From contig NGFH01000001.1 in the NCBI GenBank assembly GCA_002215675.1, positions 124,001-188,000 on the forward strand: DNA of 64,000 nucleotides, written 5' to 3'. The DNA is from Bacteroidetes bacterium 2013_40CM_41_45. Lineage in GTDB: Bacteria > Bacteroidota > Bacteroidia > AKYH767-A > 2013-40CM-41-45. Positions within the stretch are counted from its first letter, which is position 1; every line of letters begins with the position of its first letter. The notes beneath the pieces are model-generated. The model was not told where the DNA came from, ran no database searches, and saw only the letters and a list, made by a program, of their open reading frames with translations. This document shows positions 26,582 through 33,740 of this stretch, one piece after another. A program made the position numbers and the translations under genes.

Positions 26582-27088
26582 ATGAACAAAACACAAACAC
26601 CGGTTCTGAACAAAAAACAAATTGCTCAGAAAATAAACCGCATTGCCTGGCAGGTTTACGAGGACAATTTTTCAGAAAAGGAAATCATCATTGCCGGAAT
26701 TGCAAAAACAGGATTCTTGCTGGCGCAGCGTATAGCGGCTGTGCTCGGAAAAATTTCCCCGCTAAAAATAAAGCTCGTTAAAATAATTCTGGATAAAGAG
26801 AATCCATTAACCTGCAACATCGAGCCACAACTATCAGCCAAAGAACTGAAAGGAAAAATTGTTGTTCTCGTTGACGATGTTCTGAATTCCGGAATGACGC
26901 TTACCTATTCGCTTTGCCCGTTCCTGGATTCTGACGTTAAGAAAATCCGCACCGTTATCCTGGTGGACAGGAACCATAAACGGTTCCCGATAGGAGCCGA
27001 TTTTACAGGCATCTCTCTAGCTACCACTCTGCAAGAACATATTACCGTTGACCTGGAGGGAGACGAGGATTCCGTGGTGTTGAGCTGA
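26582..27088 (+). CDS. PyrR-like phosphoribosyltransferase-fold protein
   Basis: 168 residues from ATG 26582; the longer open frame overlaps wecB and is not family-like. The type I PRTase PRPP loop is VVLVDDVLNSGMTL, and the later VDRNHKRFPIGADFTGISLAT matches the PyrR pattern of the uracil phosphoribosyltransferase/pyr attenuator family. The loop has NSGMT where classical PyrR has YTGRT, so activity may differ. It follows wecB by 34 bp. No pyr genes or attenuator structures are visible nearby, so a role in pyrimidine regulation is not supported by context. Confidence 0.85.
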   Translation: MNKTQTPVLNKKQIAQKINRIAWQVYEDNFSEKEIIIAGIAKTGFLLAQRIAAVLGKISPLKIKLVKIILDKENPLTCNIEPQLSAKELKGKIVVLVDDVLNSGMTLTYSLCPFLDSDVKKIRTVILVDRNHKRFPIGADFTGISLATTLQEHITVDLEGDEDSVVLS

Positions 27089-27153
27089 AAATATATTTCA
27101 AATGCTCAAGTAATTCAAGGAATACTCTAATATGGCTATCCCAATCATTTCCA

Positions 27154-27161
27154 TATCTTTG
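27154..27161 (+). promoter_or_regulatory. candidate promoter -7 element
   Basis: TATCTTTG is an exact TAnnTTTG match 24 bp before the ATG at 27186 of the second BNR-type T9SS gene. It lies inside the upstream extension of that reading frame, which supports the downstream start. Confidence 0.5.
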
Positions 27162-27185
27162 CATAACAAAGACTCATCAATTATC

Positions 27186-29750
27186 ATGAAAAAAATTACA
27201 GTTTATATTTTATTTCTGTGCCTTGTTTTATCTGCTCACGCACAGCCATGGAGAACCATAGCAGAATCCAGAAAAACAGACCCCAATTTTTATGACCTGC
27301 AACAGGCATTTACCGAGTATTTTAACTCGTATACAAATACCGGACAATACGCTGATGTGTTCAGGAAAAAAAAGGGGTTCCAGGAAAGCGAAGAAGTGCC
27401 GGGATTCGAGCAGTTCAAACGCTGGGAATATTTTTGGGAGCCACGTGTTTATCCGACAGGAGAATTTCCAAACTCATTGGATGTTTATAATGAATGGAAA
27501 AAACAACAGTCAGACAATTCGCGCTCTTCTGCCGGCAGCTGGACATTGATGGGACCTATAAGCGCCGTTCCTTCGGGCGGTGGTGTCGGAAGAATAAACT
27601 GTATTCGCTTTAATCCCCTTAATGGAAATATTGTTTGGGCGGGCGCACCTGCGGGCGGGCTTTGGAAGTCGACAAACGGAGGCACCAACTGGACCACTAA
27701 TACTGATAATCTTCCCGTGATTGGAGTAAGCGACATAGCCATAAATCCAACGGATACAACCGTCATGTACATTGCAACCGGTGATAAAGATGCTACGGAT
27801 ACATACAGTGTAGGGGTTATGAAATCGACCAACAGCGGAGCCACATGGTCTGTCACAGGTTTAACATGGAACATTAATATGCAGAGAATAATCAGTCGGC
27901 TCATTATTAACCCGTCTAATCCCGACATTCTGCTTGCAGCAACCAGCAGCGGAATCTATCGCACCCTTGATGCCGGCACAACCTGGCTTTCGGTAAAAAC
28001 AGGCAACTTCAAGGATATGGAATTTATGCCCGGCAATCCCAATGTGATTTATGTTGTAAGCGGGTCGCAATTTTTTAAGTCTACCGATGGCGGAACTACT
28101 TGGGGCACAGCAATAACGGGCACAGGATTACCTTCAACTAATATTTCCCGTGTTGCTATTGCCGTTACTCCTGCGAATCCGAATGTTGTATATGCCCTCT
28201 ACTCTGCCGGGGATAATGGGTTTCTTGGCTTTTACAAATCGTCCGATGCAGGAGATAACTGGACGCTGCAATCTTCCTCACCTAATATTCTTGGATGGGC
28301 TAATGATGGTAGTGATGTTGGCACCGGACAGGGTTGGTACGACCTGGCAGTAGCGGCTTCACCCACAACTGAGAATACCGTATTAGTGGGTGGTATCCAT
28401 ATATGGAGGTCAACCAATGGTGGCACAAGCTGGACTCTTAGTGCTTTTAATTCTGCGCACGCTGACTGTCACGACATTTATTTTGCAAACGCAAGTGGCA
28501 CCAATGTATTTGCCGGAACCGATGGCGGAGTATTTTTTTCCAACTCTACCGGCACTAGCCCCTGGACGAACAAAAGCGCCACCCTTCAAGTTCAGCAGGA
28601 CTATAGGTTAAGTAACTCACAAACGGTTTCAACGACCGTTGTAACCGGCGCCCAGGATAACGGAACCAATAAAATTTCTTCCTCTGGCATGACAGAAATA
28701 TTGGGTGGAGACGGAATGGAATGTATTGTTGATTATACCAATGCTAACATTATTTATGGGGAACTGTATTATGGCGACCTGAACAAGTCTACCGACGGAG
28801 GCGCAAACTGGAGCAGCATTGCTCCCGACAACAATGGTGCGTGGGTAACTCCGTATGTAATGCATTCTTCAAACCACAACACACTTTATATTGGGTATAC
28901 GAGAATATATAAAAGTACCGATGGAGGAAATTCATGGAACAGCGGCAACAATAACATAGCAGATTTCTATCGTTCTATGGCAGTTGCTCCCTCTAACGGC
29001 AATTATGTTTACGCTGCCGGGCAGAACTCCTTATACCGTTCAACAGATGGCGCCGGAACCTGGACCAATATTGGTACGGGGCTACCGACAGGATCTGCTG
29101 CTATTACGTACATAGCAGTAAAGTATGATGACCCGCAAACACTTTGGGTAACATTTTCCGGTTACAGCAGCGCATTAAAAGTATATAAGTCAACAAACGG
29201 AGGAACATCATGGAGCAATGTAACTGCAACCGGGTTGCCGAATGTTCCTGCCAACTGCATTGTTAACGAGCCCAACAACAGCATGGAGGCTGTTTACATA
29301 GGTACAGATTTAGGGGTGTATTACAGGAACAATACGCTGTCGAATTGGGTTCCCTTTATGAGCGGGCTTCCCAATGTTCCGGTTTTTGAACTTGAAGTTC
29401 AGGTAAGCGCGGCAAAATTAAGAGCGGCAACATACGGCAGAGGAATCTGGCAATCAGATTTGGCAGTTGGCATTGTCGGAACAAATGAGTTGACCAAGGA
29501 AGCAGATGCAATAATGGTTTACCCCAACCCATCAAACGGCACGTTGTTCATTCAGCCGGATAAGCAAAAAGAAATTGAAGCCATTGAAGTATATGATGTA
29601 ATGGGTAAAAAAGTATTGGAAGTTAAAAACCCTCTCGTAAAAGAAAATCTTATCCAGCTTGATATTTCAAAATTCAAAAACGGAGTTTATTCCGTTGCAT
29701 TAACAACCCGCTCGGACAAAACAATCAAAAAGATTTCTTTGCTAAAATAA
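27186..29750 (+). CDS. T9SS-sorted secreted protein with BNR-like propeller repeats
   Basis: About 854 residues from ATG 27186, which begins a signal peptide ending SAHAQ; 18 upstream residues in the open frame include the promoter and were dropped. Most of the protein is a sialidase/BNR-type beta-propeller region with repeated KST(D/N)GG-x-(T/S)W motifs, an NPT/NPSNPDI pattern and GAQDNGT. The C-terminus is a type A sorting domain (MVYPNPSNGTLFI to IKKISLLK). It resembles the propeller part of the 9014 gene but has no PKD or jelly-roll domain. Enzymatic activity cannot be inferred from Asp boxes alone. Confidence 0.88.
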   Translation: MKKITVYILFLCLVLSAHAQPWRTIAESRKTDPNFYDLQQAFTEYFNSYTNTGQYADVFRKKKGFQESEEVPGFEQFKRWEYFWEPRVYPTGEFPNSLDVYNEWKKQQSDNSRSSAGSWTLMGPISAVPSGGGVGRINCIRFNPLNGNIVWAGAPAGGLWKSTNGGTNWTTNTDNLPVIGVSDIAINPTDTTVMYIATGDKDATDTYSVGVMKSTNSGATWSVTGLTWNINMQRIISRLIINPSNPDILLAATSSGIYRTLDAGTTWLSVKTGNFKDMEFMPGNPNVIYVVSGSQFFKSTDGGTTWGTAITGTGLPSTNISRVAIAVTPANPNVVYALYSAGDNGFLGFYKSSDAGDNWTLQSSSPNILGWANDGSDVGTGQGWYDLAVAASPTTENTVLVGGIHIWRSTNGGTSWTLSAFNSAHADCHDIYFANASGTNVFAGTDGGVFFSNSTGTSPWTNKSATLQVQQDYRLSNSQTVSTTVVTGAQDNGTNKISSSGMTEILGGDGMECIVDYTNANIIYGELYYGDLNKSTDGGANWSSIAPDNNGAWVTPYVMHSSNHNTLYIGYTRIYKSTDGGNSWNSGNNNIADFYRSMAVAPSNGNYVYAAGQNSLYRSTDGAGTWTNIGTGLPTGSAAITYIAVKYDDPQTLWVTFSGYSSALKVYKSTNGGTSWSNVTATGLPNVPANCIVNEPNNSMEAVYIGTDLGVYYRNNTLSNWVPFMSGLPNVPVFELEVQVSAAKLRAATYGRGIWQSDLAVGIVGTNELTKEADAIMVYPNPSNGTLFIQPDKQKEIEAIEVYDVMGKKVLEVKNPLVKENLIQLDISKFKNGVYSVALTTRSDKTIKKISLLK

Positions 29751-29767
29751 TTCAGGATGAAAAATTT

Positions 29768-29805
29768 CTGAAGGCGCCTGGTTTCGGGGCGCTTTCTTTT
29801 TGTCA
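29768..29805. terminator. terminator between convergent genes
   Basis: GCGCC-TGGTTTCGG-GGCGC-type stem with AA/TT flanks, followed by TTTCTTTTT on plus and an AT-rich tail on minus. It serves the T9SS gene ending at 29750 and possibly the convergent barrel gene. Confidence 0.6.
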
Positions 29806-29812
29806 GCTTAAT

Positions 29813-31579
29813 CTAAAATGTGCTAATGAGCCCGAAGTGTATTTTTCCGTTTCGCACCTGCACTTGTTGGTTTTCCCGGCCCAGCGCATAGATGAAAGAA
29901 AAAATCCCAAGGCGCGTTTCAAAAGTTATTCCCCCGCCAAAACCAAGCAGGTCTCCGCTGCCTACAGATGCATTGCGGCTTTCATCTCTGAAATAGGCAC
30001 GGTTAACAAAAGCAAGCAGGTAAGAATTTTGTTCAAGCAAAAAACGATATTCAAGATTACCGATAACATAGAGAGAAGCGAAAATCGACTCTTCGTCATA
30101 GCCGCGCACCGTTTTTAATCCGCCTATGCGGAATAATTCGTTTCTGAAGATTACGGGACTATACTGATACGCGGCTTTGATTCCGGCAGTAACGGTACTC
30201 TGTCTTGCAACCGGTAAAAAATAATCTGCGCCTCCCGTTGCATAATATTGTGTGCTGCGAAGTTTAACGCTGTCGTAAACTGCCGGGTTAAGTTCAGCAT
30301 TTTTGTGAATGATTTTATCTCCAATTCGCCCTTCCGCATCAGCAGAAAACCCTCTGCGGGGGTTAAGCCGGTAATCGAGCTTTTCGGCATGAAATGCAAG
30401 TCCGTACTGCGTTACGCTTACGTCAGCAAAAGACGGCAACGTTGTAGTGGATTGAAAAGCAGCGGGAGAAAGAAGGTCGCTTTCTTTCAAGCTTATAAAT
30501 GCTTTTAAAAAATTGTTGCCGTGAATGATGTATTGCAACCCTGCGGTTTTCACTACATCAATGTACGTGGTGTCTTTTTTGAAGATAGATAAAAATAAAT
30601 CGGCTCCCAGGGGAGTTGAAAACAAAAACGGGTAAACGAACCTGACTTTTAAATCCTGCGAAAGCGGCTCGGGCCTTTTCCAGTTCAGCTCAATAGCCTC
30701 TCCCTTCGCGAAGGAATTAACCAGCTTAAGGTGCGCATCGCCTGTGAGTTCATATTTGCCGGGAGAATTTTCAGGAGGAGGAACAATTCCCACTACCAGG
30801 TCGAACTGGCTGGCGCGCCTGCTTTCAAGAAAAAGCTCAACGCGCGCTTTTCCCTCGGTAAATACAACATTGAACGGTTTCAGCTCCTTTACAAAAGCAA
30901 TTTCCTGGATGCGCGCACGTATGTCGCGGATAAGAGATTCGTTGTATAAATCTCCGGGCCTTATGCTAAGGTAACTGTAGAGATAAGAATCTGAAATGGT
31001 AGCGTTGCCGAATACCTTTACGCTGTCAATTTTTATGAGTTTATTTCTTGAAAGATTTAATTGCGTGGTTACAAAATCATCCTTCATTTCAATGCTGTCG
31101 AGACTAACTAAGGCAAAAGGATAACCGTTGTTTTCGCACCAGAGCAGGATTTTTTCCATAAGCTTAGCTGCCCGCGTGTAATCAATAATTTTTCCTGAAA
31201 AAACTTTTTCATTAAATCCGGAAGAACGAAGAATTCCCTCGTCCACATTGCCGGCCCCCAGTTTCAGCCAGCGGTATTTTTCTCCGGGATGTATGCACGC
31301 GGCAAGCAGCAGCGAATCGGACTGCAACGAATCTATGCCTGCAGAAAGAAATCCTTCTTTTCGGAAATCGTCTATTATTTTTTGCAGCTCTTTGTTGCGG
31401 CTAAGCGCATCGTGAAAATCTTTTTTATGAGAAAGCATATTTTCCAATGCGGGAGAAATATTTTTTTCATCAGCACAAAACCGGACAGAAAGTTGATATT
31501 GCCCGAGCGAAGAGAAAAAAGAAAAACCCAAAAAGGTTAAAAATATTCCGGAGAAAAATCCTTTTGAATTTGAAATCAC
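29813..31579 (-). CDS. BamA/TamA-family (Omp85) outer-membrane protein
   Basis: 588 residues with a signal peptide (through SLGQ). POTRA-like segments occupy about residues 90-260 (for example LIKIDSVKVFGNATISDSYLYSYLSIRPGDLYNESL), followed by a C-terminal 16-strand surface-antigen barrel with the conserved loop motif GGLKTVRGYDEESI and a final aromatic (HFGLISTF). It is much shorter than BamA, so an accessory Omp85 protein such as a TamA-like or two-partner-type translocator is more likely than the essential assembly factor. GTG start at 31579. No secreted partner gene is adjacent. Confidence 0.85.
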   Translation of the reverse strand: MISNSKGFFSGIFLTFLGFSFFSSLGQYQLSVRFCADEKNISPALENMLSHKKDFHDALSRNKELQKIIDDFRKEGFLSAGIDSLQSDSLLLAACIHPGEKYRWLKLGAGNVDEGILRSSGFNEKVFSGKIIDYTRAAKLMEKILLWCENNGYPFALVSLDSIEMKDDFVTTQLNLSRNKLIKIDSVKVFGNATISDSYLYSYLSIRPGDLYNESLIRDIRARIQEIAFVKELKPFNVVFTEGKARVELFLESRRASQFDLVVGIVPPPENSPGKYELTGDAHLKLVNSFAKGEAIELNWKRPEPLSQDLKVRFVYPFLFSTPLGADLFLSIFKKDTTYIDVVKTAGLQYIIHGNNFLKAFISLKESDLLSPAAFQSTTTLPSFADVSVTQYGLAFHAEKLDYRLNPRRGFSADAEGRIGDKIIHKNAELNPAVYDSVKLRSTQYYATGGADYFLPVARQSTVTAGIKAAYQYSPVIFRNELFRIGGLKTVRGYDEESIFASLYVIGNLEYRFLLEQNSYLLAFVNRAYFRDESRNASVGSGDLLGFGGGITFETRLGIFSFIYALGRENQQVQVRNGKIHFGLISTF

Positions 31580-31646
31580 GGCAAGGCAGCTGGTACAATA
31601 AAACGTAAATAGCGCGTATTAATTATTATTCAGAATAGACCATTTC

Positions 31647-32327
31647 TCAATCCAGTTTCCAGTCGATAGGTTCTTTGCCTTGCTGCAACAGAAGTTCGTT
31701 AGTTTTTGAGAAATGACGGCACCCGAAAAATCCACTATCGGCAGAGAATGGCGAAGGGTGCGCAGCTTTTAGAACATAATGTTTTGTTTTATCAATGAGC
31801 GCTTCCTTTGCCTGGGCGTATTTTCCCCAAAGAAGAAACACCAAGCCCGATTTTTGAGAAGATAGAAGCCGGATAACTTCATCGGTAAAATTTTCCCATC
31901 CTTTGTGCTGGTGAGAGCCAGGGGAATTTGCCCGTACTGTTAAAGTCGCATTAAGCAGCAACACGCCCTGCCGCGCCCATTTCTGAAGATTACCATGCTT
32001 GGGGGGCGGGATACCGAGGTCAGTTTTTAATTCTTTAAAGATATTTACCAAGGATGGAGGAGGTGCAATGCCGCCGGGAACAGAAAAACACAAACCATGC
32101 GCTTGCCCCGGCCCATGATACGGGTCTTGCCCAAGCAAAACCACTTTCACATTTTCAAATGGAGTAAGGTCAAAGGCGGCAAAAATATATTTAGCGGGAG
32201 GGTAAATCGTTTTTCCTTCTGCCCTTTCAGAATAAATAAAGTTTTTCAGAGAGATAAAATATTCAGAACTGAATTGTTCTGACAAACTGGCCCTCCATCC
32301 TTGTTCAATAACATCTGCTGCGGGCAT
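31647..32327 (-). CDS. ung: uracil-DNA glycosylase, family 1
   Basis: About 226 residues from ATG 32327, where the family-like sequence starts. Removes uracil from DNA in base excision repair. The water-activating loop GQDPYHGPGQAHG (catalytic Asp about residue 66), the uracil-binding LLNATLTVRANSPGSH and the leucine/His loop HPSPFSADSGFFGCRHF (His about 190) are all present. The open frame extends 19 hydrophobic residues upstream, which is not family-like. Single gene. Confidence 0.96.
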   Translation of the reverse strand: MPAADVIEQGWRASLSEQFSSEYFISLKNFIYSERAEGKTIYPPAKYIFAAFDLTPFENVKVVLLGQDPYHGPGQAHGLCFSVPGGIAPPPSLVNIFKELKTDLGIPPPKHGNLQKWARQGVLLLNATLTVRANSPGSHQHKGWENFTDEVIRLLSSQKSGLVFLLWGKYAQAKEALIDKTKHYVLKAAHPSPFSADSGFFGCRHFSKTNELLLQQGKEPIDWKLD

Positions 32328-32432
32328 GTAAGAAATTGTTTTTTTTATTAGCAACCATAGCAAAGGTAAGCAGTATAAAAGCACATTATAATAAATTGAG
32401 AAGATTTGCGTTTATAGTGTTGAAAAAACCCT

Positions 32433-32462
32433 TTGCTGTCTGAATATATTAAATTACTTTTG
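32433..32462 (+). promoter_or_regulatory. candidate promoter for the small lipoprotein gene
   Basis: TTTG at 32433-32436, about 18-19 bp spacer, then TTACTTTG (one mismatch to TAnnTTTG), ending about 50 bp before the ATG. Confidence 0.45.
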
Positions 32463-32511
32463 TTGTTAATTGCAGGCAGGGAATTAAAAACCTGACCAAA
32501 ATATAAGAAAA

Positions 32512-32670
32512 ATGAACCGTAGAAACCATAAGAATATTGTAAGAAATCTCATCGCATTTTCTCTAATCCTTGCGATGGCAGGATTGATGGGCTCTTGTAA
32601 GGCAAAGGAGAAATGCCCGGCATATGGCAATGCCCAGCCGGCTAAGCACAGCGCCATAAAAAACAGCTGA
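32512..32670 (+). CDS. very small lipoprotein
   Basis: A 52-residue ORF starting MNRRNHKNIVRNLI, with a hydrophobic stretch ending in a lipobox-like MGSCK and a mature part of only about 24 residues, CKAKEKCPAYGNAQPAKHS. Bacteroidota lipobox context (GSC plus charged +2) fits. It has its own promoter-like element and a terminator-like hairpin, so it is a stand-alone transcription unit. The CPAY motif seems familiar from small Bacteroidota proteins, but I cannot name a family. Confidence 0.72.
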   Translation: MNRRNHKNIVRNLIAFSLILAMAGLMGSCKAKEKCPAYGNAQPAKHSAIKNS

Positions 32671-32694
32671 TAATTATTTTTTAAAAAATTGTCG

Positions 32695-32728
32695 AGGTGA
32701 CTTTAGTATAAAAAGGTCACCTTTTGTT
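32695..32728 (+). terminator. terminator after the small lipoprotein gene
   Basis: AGGTGAC and GTCACCT form a 7-bp stem with a 14-base loop, followed by TTTGTTTT. It overlaps the 3' end of the convergent osmC-like gene. Confidence 0.6.
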
Positions 32729-33107
32729 TTACATCGGGGTGAATACTTTTGGCTACCGGGCAATTTAGGGCAATATCCTCAAGCAATTTCTTCTGCTCGT
32801 CCGAGTAATGATTAGGGGGAAAAGATATTTCAACCTGAATTTCTGAAATTCTTCGCGGGGCTGATGCCATTATCTTGGTAATTTTTGCTGATGTATTATC
32901 AATATTTAAACCCCGTCCGTTAGCAGCAATTCCCATGGTAGTAAGCATACATGTTCCCAGGGCAGTAGCGACAGAATCGGTTGGTGAAAATGATTCTCCC
33001 CTGCCGTGATTATCTGTTGGAGCATCGGTTTCAATAACTACTCCCGATTTGGTATGTGTGGCTTTGCAGTGAAGCTCCCCGGTATAAATGATTTCTGATG
33101 TGGGCAT
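32703..33107 (-). CDS. OsmC/Ohr-family protein
   Basis: 134 residues. OsmC-fold proteins reduce organic hydroperoxides using two cysteines. Both are visible, in ATALGTCMLTTMGI and ALNCPVAKSIHPDV. The N-terminus (YTGELHCKATHTKSGVVIETDAP) matches the YhfA/OsmC subgroup of Bacteroidota rather than classical Ohr. Cytoplasmic; substrate unknown. It lies 30 bp downstream of the DUF421 gene on the same strand, with a short repeat-like tract between them. Confidence 0.9.
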   Translation of the reverse strand: MPTSEIIYTGELHCKATHTKSGVVIETDAPTDNHGRGESFSPTDSVATALGTCMLTTMGIAANGRGLNIDNTSAKITKIMASAPRRISEIQVEISFPPNHYSDEQKKLLEDIALNCPVAKSIHPDVKQKVTFLY

Positions 33108-33116
33108 GGGGAAAAA

Positions 33117-33137
33117 GTTTAGGGTTTAGAGTTAAAG
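33117..33137. repeat. short GTTTAGGGTTTAGAGTTAAAG tract
   Basis: A quasi-tandem tract of TTTAGGG/TTTAGAG units between the DUF421 and osmC-like genes. It is another of the short-repeat families seen elsewhere in the window. Confidence 0.4.
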
Positions 33138-33647
33138 CTATGTGGTTTTAGCAATCACTTTGTGCGACTTCCGTTTACGGGTGGTTTTCTTTTGGTAATT
33201 TTCACTCAGTATGCTGATGTTGCCGTCCACTTCAAGCACAGCAAGGTCAACGTCAGAAATACTTTCCACTCCATGTTCACGCACAGCCGCTTCGAGTTCA
33301 TTAATCGTCAGCTTTTCCCTGAATAGATTTTTGACAATCACATTTCCCTTGTGTATCAGAATCACCGGCTCCCCCTGGAGCAACCTGCCGAATTTTTTGT
33401 TGCGGTATAAAATAGATTTGAACAAAGCATTCACCACAAATAAAGTCGCTGCTGCAGCAATGCCCTCGAAAAGCCCGGTGCTGGGACCCACCATTGCATT
33501 TTGCACCGAATTGCTGATGAGTAAAATAAAAACTAAGTCAAGGACAGACAATTGTGCAAGTTCTTTTTTGCCAAAAAGCCGCAGTGCAATTACAATGAAC
33601 AGGTAAATTACCGTAGAACGGAATATGACATCAATGTAGGTATTCAA
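33138..33647 (-). CDS. DUF421/YetF-family membrane protein
   Basis: 169 residues. Three predicted transmembrane segments in the first 90 residues, with the family signature RLFGKKELAQLSVLDLVFILLISNSVQNAM, then the cytoplasmic YetF-like domain (LQGEPVILIHKGNVIVKNLFREKLTINELEAAVREHGVESISDVDLAVLEVDG). The frame begins with TTG at 33647, which gives the expected N-terminus; no ATG is available nearby. Function of the family is not established. Confidence 0.92.
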   Translation of the reverse strand: MNTYIDVIFRSTVIYLFIVIALRLFGKKELAQLSVLDLVFILLISNSVQNAMVGPSTGLFEGIAAAATLFVVNALFKSILYRNKKFGRLLQGEPVILIHKGNVIVKNLFREKLTINELEAAVREHGVESISDVDLAVLEVDGNISILSENYQKKTTRKRKSHKVIAKTT

Positions 33648-33719
33648 TGAAATATAATTTTCTGATAAAAGTAGCGTTTCATTTCAAATTCCCGCTGAAT
33701 TAAAACACAGATTTTGAAC

Positions 33720-33727
33720 TAACTTTG
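33720..33727 (+). promoter_or_regulatory. candidate promoter -7 element for ispG
   Basis: TAACTTTG matches TAnnTTTG, 13 bp before the ATG at 33741, so the leader would be very short. No clear -33 element. Confidence 0.4.
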
Positions 33728-33740
33728 ACTCGGAATTCTC

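Noticed and set aside
26582-27088. PyrR-type pyrimidine attenuation system
   Set aside because: No pyr genes and no attenuator hairpin were found around the gene.
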